This document shows, one piece after another, positions 47,040 to 55,497 of a DNA stretch of 64,000 bases (positions within the stretch are counted from its first letter, which is position 1; each line of letters opens with the position of its first letter). The notes beneath the pieces were generated by a model. It searched no databases and was not told where the DNA came from. It saw nothing but the letters and a program-made list of their open reading frames with translations. The translations under genes and the position numbers were made by a program. The stretch comes from Mycolicibacterium neoaurum ATCC 25795 (GTDB lineage: Bacteria > Actinomycetota > Actinomycetes > Mycobacteriales > Mycobacteriaceae), in the NCBI RefSeq assembly GCF_000691525.1, contig NZ_JMDW01000013.1, forward strand, positions 1-64,000, in the 5' to 3' direction.

Positions 47040-47798
47040 TCACCGCGGCACGGTCTGCTCGAGCGTGGTCAGTGCGGCCGCCGTCAACCCGGCGAACTCG
47101 GCGATCTCCGCCGATTCCCATGCGATGCCGACGAGTTCGGCCATCCGGCGATTGGTCGTGTTCTCGACCTCGGCATAACGGTCTTTCTTGTCCGCACCGT
47201 CGGCGAACGGTTCGGGCCAGCCGAACATTGCCGCATACCGCGGTCCCTTGTTCAGCATGTGCGCCTCGATGGGGCTGATACCGGACAGGCTGAGGGCGTT
47301 GAAGTGCAGACCGGCCCGCAGTTCCCGCAACACGAACATGACCTGCAGCGCACGGGCTGGCGCGTCGCCGGCCAGCGGCATGACCTTCCAGCCGGCGAAC
47401 AACGCGACCGAAGACGTGGGCGCGACGGCGATCAGCCGCTCCCCCAGTTCGGCGATACGGTCGAGCCCGTGCGCTGCGGCCAGGTACCGCCGGCCGAACT
47501 CCGCGGCCTGCTCCCAATACACCTCGGCCGCGCCTGCGGCACCACGCACGGCGACGCCCTGCTCCCACAGGGCGGACAAACCGGTGGGTTCGAATACGGC
47601 AAAAACTGCCGCGACGGTCGCACCGGTGGCGTCCCCGAGGACTCCGCCGCGACCGGCGACGTACCCGGCGAGCGGATTCTCGTAGCCCGCCGCGCTGCTT
47701 TCGGCGTAGGTCTGCGGGTGCAGCATGAACACGGCGACCGCCTGTTCCACAGCGGCCCCGGCCGCCGCGGCGTGCTCGACCAGATCGGTATCAGTCAT
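47040..47798 (-). CDS. SCO6745-family protein
   Basis: This 252-residue protein is mostly helical and Ala-rich, with no signal peptide or membrane span. It matches the actinobacterial SCO6745 family, including the segments MLHPQTYAESSAAGYENPLAGYVAGRGG, LREL(R)AGLHFNALSLSGISPIEAHM and WPEPFADGADKKDRYAEVE. The conserved His, Glu and Asp could bind a metal or cofactor, but no activity is known. ATG 47798 (MTDTDLVEH) has GAAAGG at a suitable distance. It is the first gene of the PKS run and is divergent from the HNH gene, 221 bases away. Confidence 0.75.
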   Translation of the reverse strand: MTDTDLVEHAAAAGAAVEQAVAVFMLHPQTYAESSAAGYENPLAGYVAGRGGVLGDATGATVAAVFAVFEPTGLSALWEQGVAVRGAAGAAEVYWEQAAEFGRRYLAAAHGLDRIAELGERLIAVAPTSSVALFAGWKVMPLAGDAPARALQVMFVLRELRAGLHFNALSLSGISPIEAHMLNKGPRYAAMFGWPEPFADGADKKDRYAEVENTTNRRMAELVGIAWESAEIAEFAGLTAAALTTLEQTVPR

Positions 47799-48019
47799 CC
47801 CCAGGCCTTTCGGAGGCATCGGTGTCGGGTCGAACAGTAGACGGCGGCCGATCCGGGGGCGGCCGAGTTCACCGCAACTCTGCGCACACGACGTCACCAT
47901 GGGGCGGCTACCAGCAGTTTTCGTTCAGCACATCGATCTCACATTTTTCTTTGGTCTCGTCTGTCTCTGGTGTCACATGGTGGCGCAGTTCTGTCGGTTA
48001 TCGCACGTATGTTCGAGTC

Positions 48020-49633
48020 ATGGGATCGGATGTGGTGGCCAGTCGGGAGTCGGTGCAGCACGCCGTCTCCGATCGCGCCGCGTCGGTCAAAGCACTGTTG
48101 GACGCCGATTTCACGCTGTTCGACACCGCCGAGCTGTTGGCGTTGCAGTCCGAACGCGAACACCGCGCCCGCGCCGATGCGGTCATCGACGCCCGCATCC
48201 AGGCCGCAATCATGCAGCGCAGCACCGCACATGAGATCGGCGCCAAATCCTGGGTCGATGTCCTGATCACCCGGATGCGCCTGTCGGCCCGCGAGGCCGC
48301 AACCCGGGTGCGCCGTGCCGAACAACTGGCCCCCAGACGGTGTGTGACCGGGATGCCGCTCGATCCCGCGCTGCCGTTGTGCGCCCAGGCGTTGGCCGAC
48401 GGCGACATCAACGAAGGCCACGTCACGGTGATCGCCGAGGCGGTGCGAATGGCCACCAAGTACGTCGATGCCGCCCAGTGCGCACAGTTGGAGGCCATCT
48501 TGGTCCCCGTGGCCCAGGTCAGTGGCCCCGAGACCGTGCACCAGGCCGCGGTACGGGCGCTCTACCTGATGAATCAGGACGGTCTGGGCCCGGATATCGC
48601 CCGCCACAAACGCGGCATCACCGTCGGCACACAGGACCCCGACGGGTTGACCCGCATCACCGGCTGGGTCGATGCCGAACTGGCCGCCTATTTGGGCACG
48701 GTCAACGACACCTGGGCCCGCCCCGGAATCAACAACCCCGAAGACCCCGACTCACCGGCCAACCCCGAGACACCCGACGCGGATTCTCAGGTCGGGGTCG
48801 GTCCAGCTGCGAAAGACACTGCCGTGCAACCTGACCCGGCCGCACCATCGGAGGATCCGTCCACGCTCTGGGAACAACTGCCCCTGCCCACCGATCTGGG
48901 TGAACTGGCCGACCGGATCGAGGCCGTCGACGCTGCCGCCGCGGCCGTGGCGTCCCCGGCACCGGCACTGCCGCCGCTGACCGGGCCCGCCGGCCGCGAC
49001 ACCCGCACCGCGGCGCAACGCAACCACGACGCCCTCAAAGCCGTCCTGCGCGACACCATCGCCTCCGGACGCCTCGGCCAACACAACGGGCTACCGGTCA
49101 CCGTCGTGGTCTCGACCACCCTGGCCGAACTCGAAACCGCCGCCGGCATAGCGGTCACCGGTACCGGCACGCTGATGCCCATGCCCGACCTGATCCGCCT
49201 GGCCGAACACGCCCACCACTACCTGGTCGTCTACCGCCACCACACCGCCGAACCGCTCTACCTGGGCCGCACCAAACGCCTGGCCACCAAAGCCCAACGC
49301 CTACTGCTCCACCACCGCGACCGCGGCTGCACCCGCCCCGGCTGCACCCGATGCGCCAACCACTGCCAAGCCCACCACGCCCAACCCAGCTGGGCCCGCG
49401 GCGGACACACCGACGCCCCCACCCTCGGCCTGGGCTGCGGACCCGACAACCGCCTCGCCGAACTGGGCTGGACCACCAAAATCGACCCCACCACCGGCCG
49501 CGTCCACTGGCACCCACCACCACTACTGGACACCGGCGGCGACACCATCAACCACCACTTCCATCCAGAAGAACTACTCAACCACCCCGAAGAAGCGGTG
49601 GATGATCCTGAGCGACAGGACGATTCGGGATGA
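48020..49633 (+). CDS. DUF222/13E12-family HNH endonuclease-like protein
   Basis: This 537-residue protein belongs to the mycobacterial REP13E12 family. It has an N-terminal DUF222 helical region (residues about 20-240: RADAVIDARIQAAIMQRS, SAREAATRVRRAEQLAPRR), a variable Asp/Pro-rich middle (about 235-300), and a C-terminal HNH motif. The HNH motif reads RDRGCTRPGCTRCANHCQAHHAQPSWARGG followed by GCGPDNRLAE, with zinc Cys pairs and a His-His core. Such genes occur in many copies per genome and may be remnants of mobile elements. ATG 48020 (MGSDVVASRE) is chosen. Flanking att sites were not found. Confidence 0.9.
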   Translation: MGSDVVASRESVQHAVSDRAASVKALLDADFTLFDTAELLALQSEREHRARADAVIDARIQAAIMQRSTAHEIGAKSWVDVLITRMRLSAREAATRVRRAEQLAPRRCVTGMPLDPALPLCAQALADGDINEGHVTVIAEAVRMATKYVDAAQCAQLEAILVPVAQVSGPETVHQAAVRALYLMNQDGLGPDIARHKRGITVGTQDPDGLTRITGWVDAELAAYLGTVNDTWARPGINNPEDPDSPANPETPDADSQVGVGPAAKDTAVQPDPAAPSEDPSTLWEQLPLPTDLGELADRIEAVDAAAAAVASPAPALPPLTGPAGRDTRTAAQRNHDALKAVLRDTIASGRLGQHNGLPVTVVVSTTLAELETAAGIAVTGTGTLMPMPDLIRLAEHAHHYLVVYRHHTAEPLYLGRTKRLATKAQRLLLHHRDRGCTRPGCTRCANHCQAHHAQPSWARGGHTDAPTLGLGCGPDNRLAELGWTTKIDPTTGRVHWHPPPLLDTGGDTINHHFHPEELLNHPEEAVDDPERQDDSG

Positions 49634-49641
49634 ACGAGGCG

Positions 49642-50031
49642 TCACTCGGCGGGCTTGACCGCCAGCACCGGCTTCGGGCACTCCAGGATGAGCTTCTGCG
49701 CAACGCTGCCCAGCAGCAGCTTGCCCACCGGACTGCGATGCCGGATCCCGACGACCAGTATCTCGGCGTCCGGGGCGTCCATCGCGGTCAGCAGTTCGTC
49801 TACCGCGTCCACCCCGACGGGCTGACGCAGCTCGTATTCGACACCACACTCGGCGAGTCGCGCCTCCACATCGCGCACCTCTGCACCGCCGGCGAACCGC
49901 GAATCCACATAGGACTCACCGGAGGTCGAGTTGATCACCAACAGGCTGGTCTTACGCAGTTTCGCCTCGGCGATGCCGTGCTCCAGCGCGGCGTGCCCGA
50001 ACTGGTCTGCGGTGTAACCGATGACAATCAT
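49642..50031 (-). CDS. Universal stress protein (UspA family)
   Basis: This 129-residue single-domain Usp has the ATP-binding loop pattern in GIRHRSPVGKLLLGSVAQKLI near residue 95 and the start MIVIGYTADQFGHAALEHGI. It is probably a cytoplasmic ATP-binding dimer. It converges on the HNH gene with 8 bases between stops. It is followed upstream by tctA after 28 bases, so it may be transcribed with the tct operon. Confidence 0.9.
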   Translation of the reverse strand: MIVIGYTADQFGHAALEHGIAEAKLRKTSLLVINSTSGESYVDSRFAGGAEVRDVEARLAECGVEYELRQPVGVDAVDELLTAMDAPDAEILVVGIRHRSPVGKLLLGSVAQKLILECPKPVLAVKPAE

Positions 50032-50059
50032 CGTTGCTCCTCACGCATGCATCGGTCGA

Positions 50060-51601
50060 TCACAGCTGGCCCGCCTTCGTCTTCTGGTCCTTGTCATCCT
50101 CGACGATCAACAGGCTCTCCTCGCTGCGGTTGAACAGCCGCAACACCAGCGGAGCCAGCAGCAGCAACGCCATCAGGACGTAGGTGACGATCGCGACCGG
50201 TTCGGTGAACAGGCTGCTCCAGTCACCGCCGCCGAGCTGCAGGCTCTGGCGCAGCTGGCGCTCGATTCGCGGGCCGAGGATCACACCGATGATCAACGGC
50301 AGCACCGGAAGTCCGAAGCGACGCATCATCAAGCCCATCAACCCGAAGATCAGCAGCAGCAACAGATCCAGCGGCTGCAAGTTCACCGCGAAGGCTCCGA
50401 GCGCGGCGAAGAACAGGATGCCTGCGTACAGGTAGGGACGCGGGGTACGCAACAGCTTGGCCCACAGCGGCGCCAACGGGAGGTTCAGCGCCAGCAGCAT
50501 GAGATTGCCGATGAACAGACTGGCGATCAGCGTCCAGATCAGCAACGGTTCCTTGTCGAAGAGCGTGGGACCGGGCTGGATACCGTAGGAGACAAAGGCG
50601 GTCAGCATGACGGCGGCGGTGGCATTGGTCGGCAGACCCAGCGACAGCATCGGCACCAGAGTGCCTGCGGCAGAGGCGTTGTTCGCCGCTTCCGGACCGG
50701 CGACACCCTCGATGGCGCCCTTGCCGAACTCCTCGGGATGCTTGCTCAGCTTCTTCTCGGTGATGTAGCTCAGGAAGGTCGGCAGCTCCGCACCACCAGC
50801 GGGCAGCGCACCGAAGGGGAAACCGTACGCGGTACCGCGCAGCCAGGGCTTCCACGACCGCTTCCAGTCGCTCTTGCCCATCCAGGGCCGCCCGACCGGG
50901 ATGACATCGGCCGGACGCCGGCGCAGATGGGCGCACACCCAGAGCGCCTCGCCGACGGCGAAGACCGCGACGGCGATGACGACGATGTCGATGCCGTCGG
51001 CCAGCAGTGGCACACCGAACGTGGCCCGGTTCTGGCCGGTCAGCGAGTCGATCCCGACGATGCCGATCGCGAGACCGAGCAGCAGCGAGATCAGTCCGCG
51101 CAGCTTCGAGGAGCCCAGCACCGCTGTGACCGCGACGAGGGCGAACAACATGATCGCCAGATACGAGGGCGCGCCGAGGGTGACGGCGAACCGGGACACC
51201 ACGGGCGCGAAGGCGGCCAGCAGCACGGTGCCGATCGCACCGGCCACGAACGACCCGATGGCGGCGGTGGCCAGCGCCTGTGCAGCGCGGCCGGCCTTGG
51301 CCATCTTGTTGCCCTCGATCGCGGTGATCACCGACGAGGACTCACCGGGGGTGTTCAGCAGGATCGACGTCGTCGATCCGCCGTACATGCCGCCGTAGAA
51401 GATGCCGGCGAACATGATGAACGCCGCACTGGGGCTGACGTTGTAGGTGATCGGCAGCAGCAGGGCCACCGTCATCGCCGGACCGATGCCCGGCAACACG
51501 CCGACCGCGGTACCGAGCAGCACGCCGATCGCGGCGTACAGCAGATTCATCGGGGTGGCCGCCTCGGCGAACCCCTGCAGGAGCCAGTTGAAATTCTCCA
51601 T
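50060..51601 (-). CDS. tctA: Tripartite tricarboxylate transporter large permease TctA
   Basis: This 513-residue protein has about twelve helices and the TctA signatures GVLPGIGPAMTVALLLPITYNVSPSAAFIMFAGIFYGGMYGGSTTSILLNTPGE (residues 33-88) and FGALPAGGAELPTFLSYITEKKLSKHPEEFGKGAIEGVAGPEAANNA. It is the main membrane subunit of the secondary transporter for citrate or a related polycarboxylate. Its ATG directly follows the tctB stop with no gap. Confidence 0.94.
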   Translation of the reverse strand: MENFNWLLQGFAEAATPMNLLYAAIGVLLGTAVGVLPGIGPAMTVALLLPITYNVSPSAAFIMFAGIFYGGMYGGSTTSILLNTPGESSSVITAIEGNKMAKAGRAAQALATAAIGSFVAGAIGTVLLAAFAPVVSRFAVTLGAPSYLAIMLFALVAVTAVLGSSKLRGLISLLLGLAIGIVGIDSLTGQNRATFGVPLLADGIDIVVIAVAVFAVGEALWVCAHLRRRPADVIPVGRPWMGKSDWKRSWKPWLRGTAYGFPFGALPAGGAELPTFLSYITEKKLSKHPEEFGKGAIEGVAGPEAANNASAAGTLVPMLSLGLPTNATAAVMLTAFVSYGIQPGPTLFDKEPLLIWTLIASLFIGNLMLLALNLPLAPLWAKLLRTPRPYLYAGILFFAALGAFAVNLQPLDLLLLLIFGLMGLMMRRFGLPVLPLIIGVILGPRIERQLRQSLQLGGGDWSSLFTEPVAIVTYVLMALLLLAPLVLRLFNRSEESLLIVEDDKDQKTKAGQL

Positions 51602-52114
51602 TTACAGGATCCCATCCAATATGCCTGCGGGCAGCGGGATTCCGAGCCCGGAGTAGAACGCATAGAAGCTCACCAGCGCCAGCACGACGCCGATCGCGAT
51701 ATTGCGGACGTAATGGCGACTGCCCAGCACCGTGGCGCAGCCCGCGAAGAACAGCGCGCTGGTGATCGCCCAGCCCAGCGGGTTCACCAGGACGATCAGC
51801 ATGACGAACAGCCCGATGAGCAATCCGACGGTGCGCCAGTCACTCGGCATGTCCGGATCGATGTCCTCGCCGGCATCGGCCTCACCGCGCGACCCGCGCG
51901 GGATCGCGATGGCCAGGACGACGGCCATCACCAACAGGCCGGCGCCGATGAGTATCGGGAAGAATCGCGGTCCGATGGGATCGACCTCGGCATAGCCGCC
52001 GGGCATGGACAGTGCGTCGTAGATGAGGAACGCACCGACGGCGATCATCACGACACAGACCACGTATTGCGCGTAATCCGGCCGCACCTTCTCGGCCTGC
52101 ATTTCGGTACTCAC
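51602..52114 (-). CDS. tctB: Tripartite tricarboxylate transporter small subunit TctB
   Basis: This 170-residue protein has four hydrophobic helices with a hydrophilic acidic loop (RGSRGEADAGEDIDPDMPSDW) between the second and third, the usual TctB form, and PIGPRFFPILIGAGLLV near residue 46. GTG 52114 is chosen because it overlaps the tctC stop as GTGA; the frame is open further upstream but that region is the tctC shadow. Confidence 0.88.
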   Translation of the reverse strand: MSTEMQAEKVRPDYAQYVVCVVMIAVGAFLIYDALSMPGGYAEVDPIGPRFFPILIGAGLLVMAVVLAIAIPRGSRGEADAGEDIDPDMPSDWRTVGLLIGLFVMLIVLVNPLGWAITSALFFAGCATVLGSRHYVRNIAIGVVLALVSFYAFYSGLGIPLPAGILDGIL

Positions 52115-53106
52115 ACCAGCCCCAGATCGGTCAGCGTCGTCTCGACCCGGCGATCCTGTTCGGCGAGGAACTCCTCGAATGCCGGACCGGTCAGGAACGC
52201 ATCCGTCCATCCGTTCTTCACCAGCGCTTCCTTCCATGCATCGGTTGCGTGCAGCTCCTCCAGAACCTTCACCATCGCGTCGCGGTCCTCGTCCGAGATC
52301 CCCGGCGGGGCAAGGATTCCGCGCCAGTTGGTGAAGGTCAGATCGATACCGGCCTCCTGCAGCGTCGGGGCGTCGATACCCTCGACGCGCTCACTGCCGG
52401 ACACCGCGAGAACCCGGACCTGGCCGGCTTCGATCTGGTCGACGTATTCGCCGAGACCCGAGGTACCCGCCGCAATCTTGTTGCCCAGCAAGGCAGTCAG
52501 CAGATCCCCACCACCGTCGTAGCTGATGAAGTTCACCTTGGTCGGGTCGACACCGACGGCCTTGGCGGTCTCCATCGGGAACAGGTGGTCGGGACCACCG
52601 GGGTTGGACCCACCACCGACGGTGACCTTGGCCGGGTCGGCCTTCCAGGCGTTGACGAAATCCTGCACCGTCCGGAACGGGGAATCGGCCGGGACCAGGA
52701 TGCCCTCCTGCTCCTCGACGACCTTCGCCAGCGCGGTGGCGTCGGAGGCGCGGGCGCTGGACCCGTTGGTTAACACCGCACCGACCACGCCGAGGCCCAT
52801 CATCATCATGAGGTCGCCGTTGCCCCGCTCGTTCATCAAGCGCGCCATCGCGACGGTGCCACCTGCGCCGATCACGTTGAACACCTCGACACGACCGGTG
52901 ATCTTGTCGTCTTCCATGATCTTGACCGCGGTACGCGCCGTCAGGTCGTAACCGCCACCGGGACTGTTCGGCACCATCATCCGCAACCGGTGCAATCCGG
53001 ACTCATCGCCGCGGGTGACCCCGCAGGCGGAGAGCACAAGCGCGGCGACCAGTGCGATGACCAACGAGACCGTGATCCGCCGACCGCCCGACTGCCCTAC
53101 GTACAT
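52111..53106 (-). CDS. tctC: Tripartite tricarboxylate transporter binding lipoprotein TctC
   Basis: This 331-residue Bug-family binding protein has a lipoprotein signal (lipobox LSAC, Cys28). The mature part starts with LRMMVPNSPGGGYDLTARTAVKIMEDD, the Bug ligand loop, and VFNVIGAGGTVAMARLMNERG, then VGGGSNPGGPDHLFPMETAKAVG. It presents the ligand to TctAB. ATG 53106 (MYVGQSGG) is preferred; ATG 53121 is in frame. It is divergent from the CitA-type kinase gene. Confidence 0.92.
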   Translation of the reverse strand: MYVGQSGGRRITVSLVIALVAALVLSACGVTRGDESGLHRLRMMVPNSPGGGYDLTARTAVKIMEDDKITGRVEVFNVIGAGGTVAMARLMNERGNGDLMMMMGLGVVGAVLTNGSSARASDATALAKVVEEQEGILVPADSPFRTVQDFVNAWKADPAKVTVGGGSNPGGPDHLFPMETAKAVGVDPTKVNFISYDGGGDLLTALLGNKIAAGTSGLGEYVDQIEAGQVRVLAVSGSERVEGIDAPTLQEAGIDLTFTNWRGILAPPGISDEDRDAMVKVLEELHATDAWKEALVKNGWTDAFLTGPAFEEFLAEQDRRVETTLTDLGLV

Positions 53107-53152
53107 ATCGACCCCAATCAATTGTGATGCTCAGCAATACTGGACCCTGCTC

Positions 53153-53166
53153 GTGACTCAGGTCAC
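53153..53166. promoter_or_regulatory. CRP-like site in the tct divergent promoter
   Basis: GTGACTCAGGTCAC fits GTGA-N6-TCAC with 5-base perfect arms. It lies five bases before the ATG of the kinase gene and about 47 bases upstream of the tctC start. It lacks the outer T/A of the strongest consensus. Control by CRP or by the adjacent response regulator is possible. Confidence 0.45.
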
Positions 53167-53170
53167 TCAT

Positions 53171-54820
53171 ATGAACGCAAAGGAAGTTGTGGTCATTAAG
53201 AACACGAGTTGGGGACGTAGCCTCGGTGGCCAGTTCCTGGCGTTTCAACTTGTCGTCGTGGCGGTCGTCCTCGTCGCGGTGGCCGCGGTCTCGGTCGCGC
53301 AGTCGACCAGCGAGTTCCGCGAGGTACGAGGTCAGCGAATGATCGCGGTGGCCGAGAACATGGCATCGACGCCGATCGTCCGCGAACGTTATGACGATCC
53401 GTTCGCCGGACGCACCCTGGCGCCCGAGGTGGACCGGGCGGTGGCCCTGTCGGGTGCGGATCTCGCCGAGATCCTCGGGCCCGACGGCATCGTGCGGGTG
53501 TCCTCGGACCCGTCGCGGATCGGTGCCCCCACCGACCTGGGGCCCAGCCGCGCCGACGAGGGCCGCGCCTGGTTCGGTGACGAGGATGTCGCGGGCGCAC
53601 ACAGTCTGGTCGGGCAGGTGCCGATCCTGTCCACCGATGGCGACGTGCTCGCCGTGGCCTCGGTCAGCGAGGGATATCCGTCGACGTGGGAACTGCTCAG
53701 CGGTGCGGGCGAACGGTTGCTCATCTACCTGGGCCTGGGCGCCGCCCTCGGCATGGCCGCATCCTGGCTGCTGTCCCGGCGGATCAAGCGGCATACCCGC
53801 GGCCTGGAGATTGCCGAGATCGCCGGGCTGGCCGATCATCGGGAGGCCTTGCTGCACAGCATCCGTGAGGGTGTGGTGGCGGTCAACACCGACGGCATCA
53901 TCACCGTCGTGAACGACAGCGCACAGCGACTGCTCGACATCGGCCCCGAGGCGGTCGGCAGGCGCGCCGATGAGGTGGGACTGGAGCCTGCGGTGGTGGA
54001 GTTCCTGCTGTCCGGATCGAATGAACACGCCGACGAACATGACGTGGTGATCGCGACCGGCAGCCACGTGCTGGCCCTCAGTCGCAGCACGGCACTGAGC
54101 CAAGGGCGCAGCCTCGGTACGGTCACCACCATGCGCGACAGCACCGAACTGGCTGCCCTGCAGGCACAGTTGTCCTCACATCGCAGCGTCACCGATACCC
54201 TGCGGGCCCAGACCCACGAGTTCGCCAATCAGCTCCACACCATCTCGGGCCTGGTCCAGCTGGGTGAGTTCGACGCGGTGCACGATCTGGTCGGCACGCT
54301 GACCCGCCGTCGGGCCGAGATCAACGATGCCGTCACACAACGGGTTTCCGATCCTGCGGTGGCCGCCCTGCTGATCGCGAAGACGTCCTTGGCCGCCGAG
54401 AGCGGGGTACGGTTGCAACTCGATCCCGGTAGCCGCCTGGGCGCGCTGTCACCGGCGTTGGCCACCGATGTCATCACCGTGCTCGGCAACCTCATCGACA
54501 ACGCCGTCGAGGCGTCGGTGGGGTCGGATCCCGCCAGGGTCACGGTGCGGATCGAGGATCGGGACGGGCTGGTCATCAGCGTCAGCGACACCGGTCCCGG
54601 TGTGCCGCAGGCGCTTCGGCAGGAGATCTTTGCCCGCGGGGTCACGTCCAAGACCGCGGGTGGGCCCGCCGAGCAGCGCGGTATCGGGCTGGCGCTGGTG
54701 CGGTTGGTGACCGCCCAGCACGGTGGGCACGCCGAGATCGGCGATGCCGAGGGCGGTGGCGCGTCGTTCGTGGTGCGCCTGCCCCGGGCGAGCGAAGCGA
54801 CGGGGGTGCCCGATGCGTGA
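53171..54820 (+). CDS. CitA/DcuS-type sensor histidine kinase
   Basis: This 549-residue kinase has an N-terminal helix (residues about 22-45), an external PASC sensor domain (about 46-185), a second helix (about 187-205), a cytoplasmic PAS domain (about 225-310) and a SpoB-type kinase core. The phospho-His motif is RAQTHEFANQLHTISGLVQLG, and the HATPase reads VLGNLIDNAVEAS, SDTGPGVP, RGIGLALVRLVTAQHGG. Such kinases sense citrate or C4-dicarboxylates. It is divergent from tctCBA and overlaps its response regulator gene by eight bases, so it probably controls the tct transporter. Confidence 0.92.
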   Translation: MNAKEVVVIKNTSWGRSLGGQFLAFQLVVVAVVLVAVAAVSVAQSTSEFREVRGQRMIAVAENMASTPIVRERYDDPFAGRTLAPEVDRAVALSGADLAEILGPDGIVRVSSDPSRIGAPTDLGPSRADEGRAWFGDEDVAGAHSLVGQVPILSTDGDVLAVASVSEGYPSTWELLSGAGERLLIYLGLGAALGMAASWLLSRRIKRHTRGLEIAEIAGLADHREALLHSIREGVVAVNTDGIITVVNDSAQRLLDIGPEAVGRRADEVGLEPAVVEFLLSGSNEHADEHDVVIATGSHVLALSRSTALSQGRSLGTVTTMRDSTELAALQAQLSSHRSVTDTLRAQTHEFANQLHTISGLVQLGEFDAVHDLVGTLTRRRAEINDAVTQRVSDPAVAALLIAKTSLAAESGVRLQLDPGSRLGALSPALATDVITVLGNLIDNAVEASVGSDPARVTVRIEDRDGLVISVSDTGPGVPQALRQEIFARGVTSKTAGGPAEQRGIGLALVRLVTAQHGGHAEIGDAEGGGASFVVRLPRASEATGVPDA

Positions 54821-55481
54821 CGTGCTGATCGTCGACGACGATTTCATGGTTGCCGACATCCACCGCCGGTTCGTCGAACGCATCGACGGGTACCACCCCG
54901 TCGCGGTGGCCAGCAGCGGTGCCGAGGCGCTGACGAAGGCCGCCGAACTGCGCCCGGCGCTGATCCTGCTGGACGTCTACCTGCCGGATATGACCGGCCT
55001 GGAGGTGTTGCACCGGCTGCGGGCCGGCGGTGATCACGTCGGGGTCATCATGATCACCGCCGCCAGGGAACTGGACACCGTGCGTGGCGCGCTCGACGGT
55101 GGCGCGGCCGACTACCTGATCAAACCGTTCGAGTTCGATCAGCTGCGCGCCAAGCTGGTGGCCTTCGCCACCCGTGCCGACGCGCTGGCCGCCGACGGTG
55201 GTGTCGACCAGAACATGGTCGACGCACTGTTCGGTGGCACTGCTGCGGCGGAGGCGCCCGACGTGCTGCCGAAAGGCCTGGGCGCCGAGACCGGACGGCT
55301 GGTGCTCGACGCCGTGCGTGGGGCCGGCGAGGTGTCCGCGGCCGAGTGTGCCGACCTGGTCGGGATCTCCAGGGTGAGCGCACGGCGTTACCTGGAGCAC
55401 TATCTGAGCACCGGTGTGGTGGAACTACGCCTGCAGTACGGGTCGGGGCGGCCCGAGCGGCGGTACCGAGCGACACGATGA
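54813..55481 (+). CDS. CitB/DcuR-type response regulator
   Basis: This 222-residue regulator has a receiver domain (DVLIVDDDFMVADIHRRFVERIDGY; Asp in LILLDVYLPDMTGLEVL; MITAARE; ADYLIKPFEFDQLRAKL). A C-terminal HTH (GEVSAAECADLVGISRVSARRYLEHYLSTGVVELRLQYGSGRPERRYR) matches the CitB/DpiA group. It would be phosphorylated by the overlapping kinase and is expected to activate tctCBA. ATG 54813 is chosen at the overlap. Confidence 0.92.
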   Translation: MRDVLIVDDDFMVADIHRRFVERIDGYHPVAVASSGAEALTKAAELRPALILLDVYLPDMTGLEVLHRLRAGGDHVGVIMITAARELDTVRGALDGGAADYLIKPFEFDQLRAKLVAFATRADALAADGGVDQNMVDALFGGTAAAEAPDVLPKGLGAETGRLVLDAVRGAGEVSAAECADLVGISRVSARRYLEHYLSTGVVELRLQYGSGRPERRYRATR

Positions 55482-55497
55482 CGAGTAGATTCTCGGT

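Noticed and set aside
50021..52522. An 833-codon open frame antisense to tctA/tctB
   Set aside because: Gln/Arg/His-rich shadow translation, opposite three conserved transporter genes.
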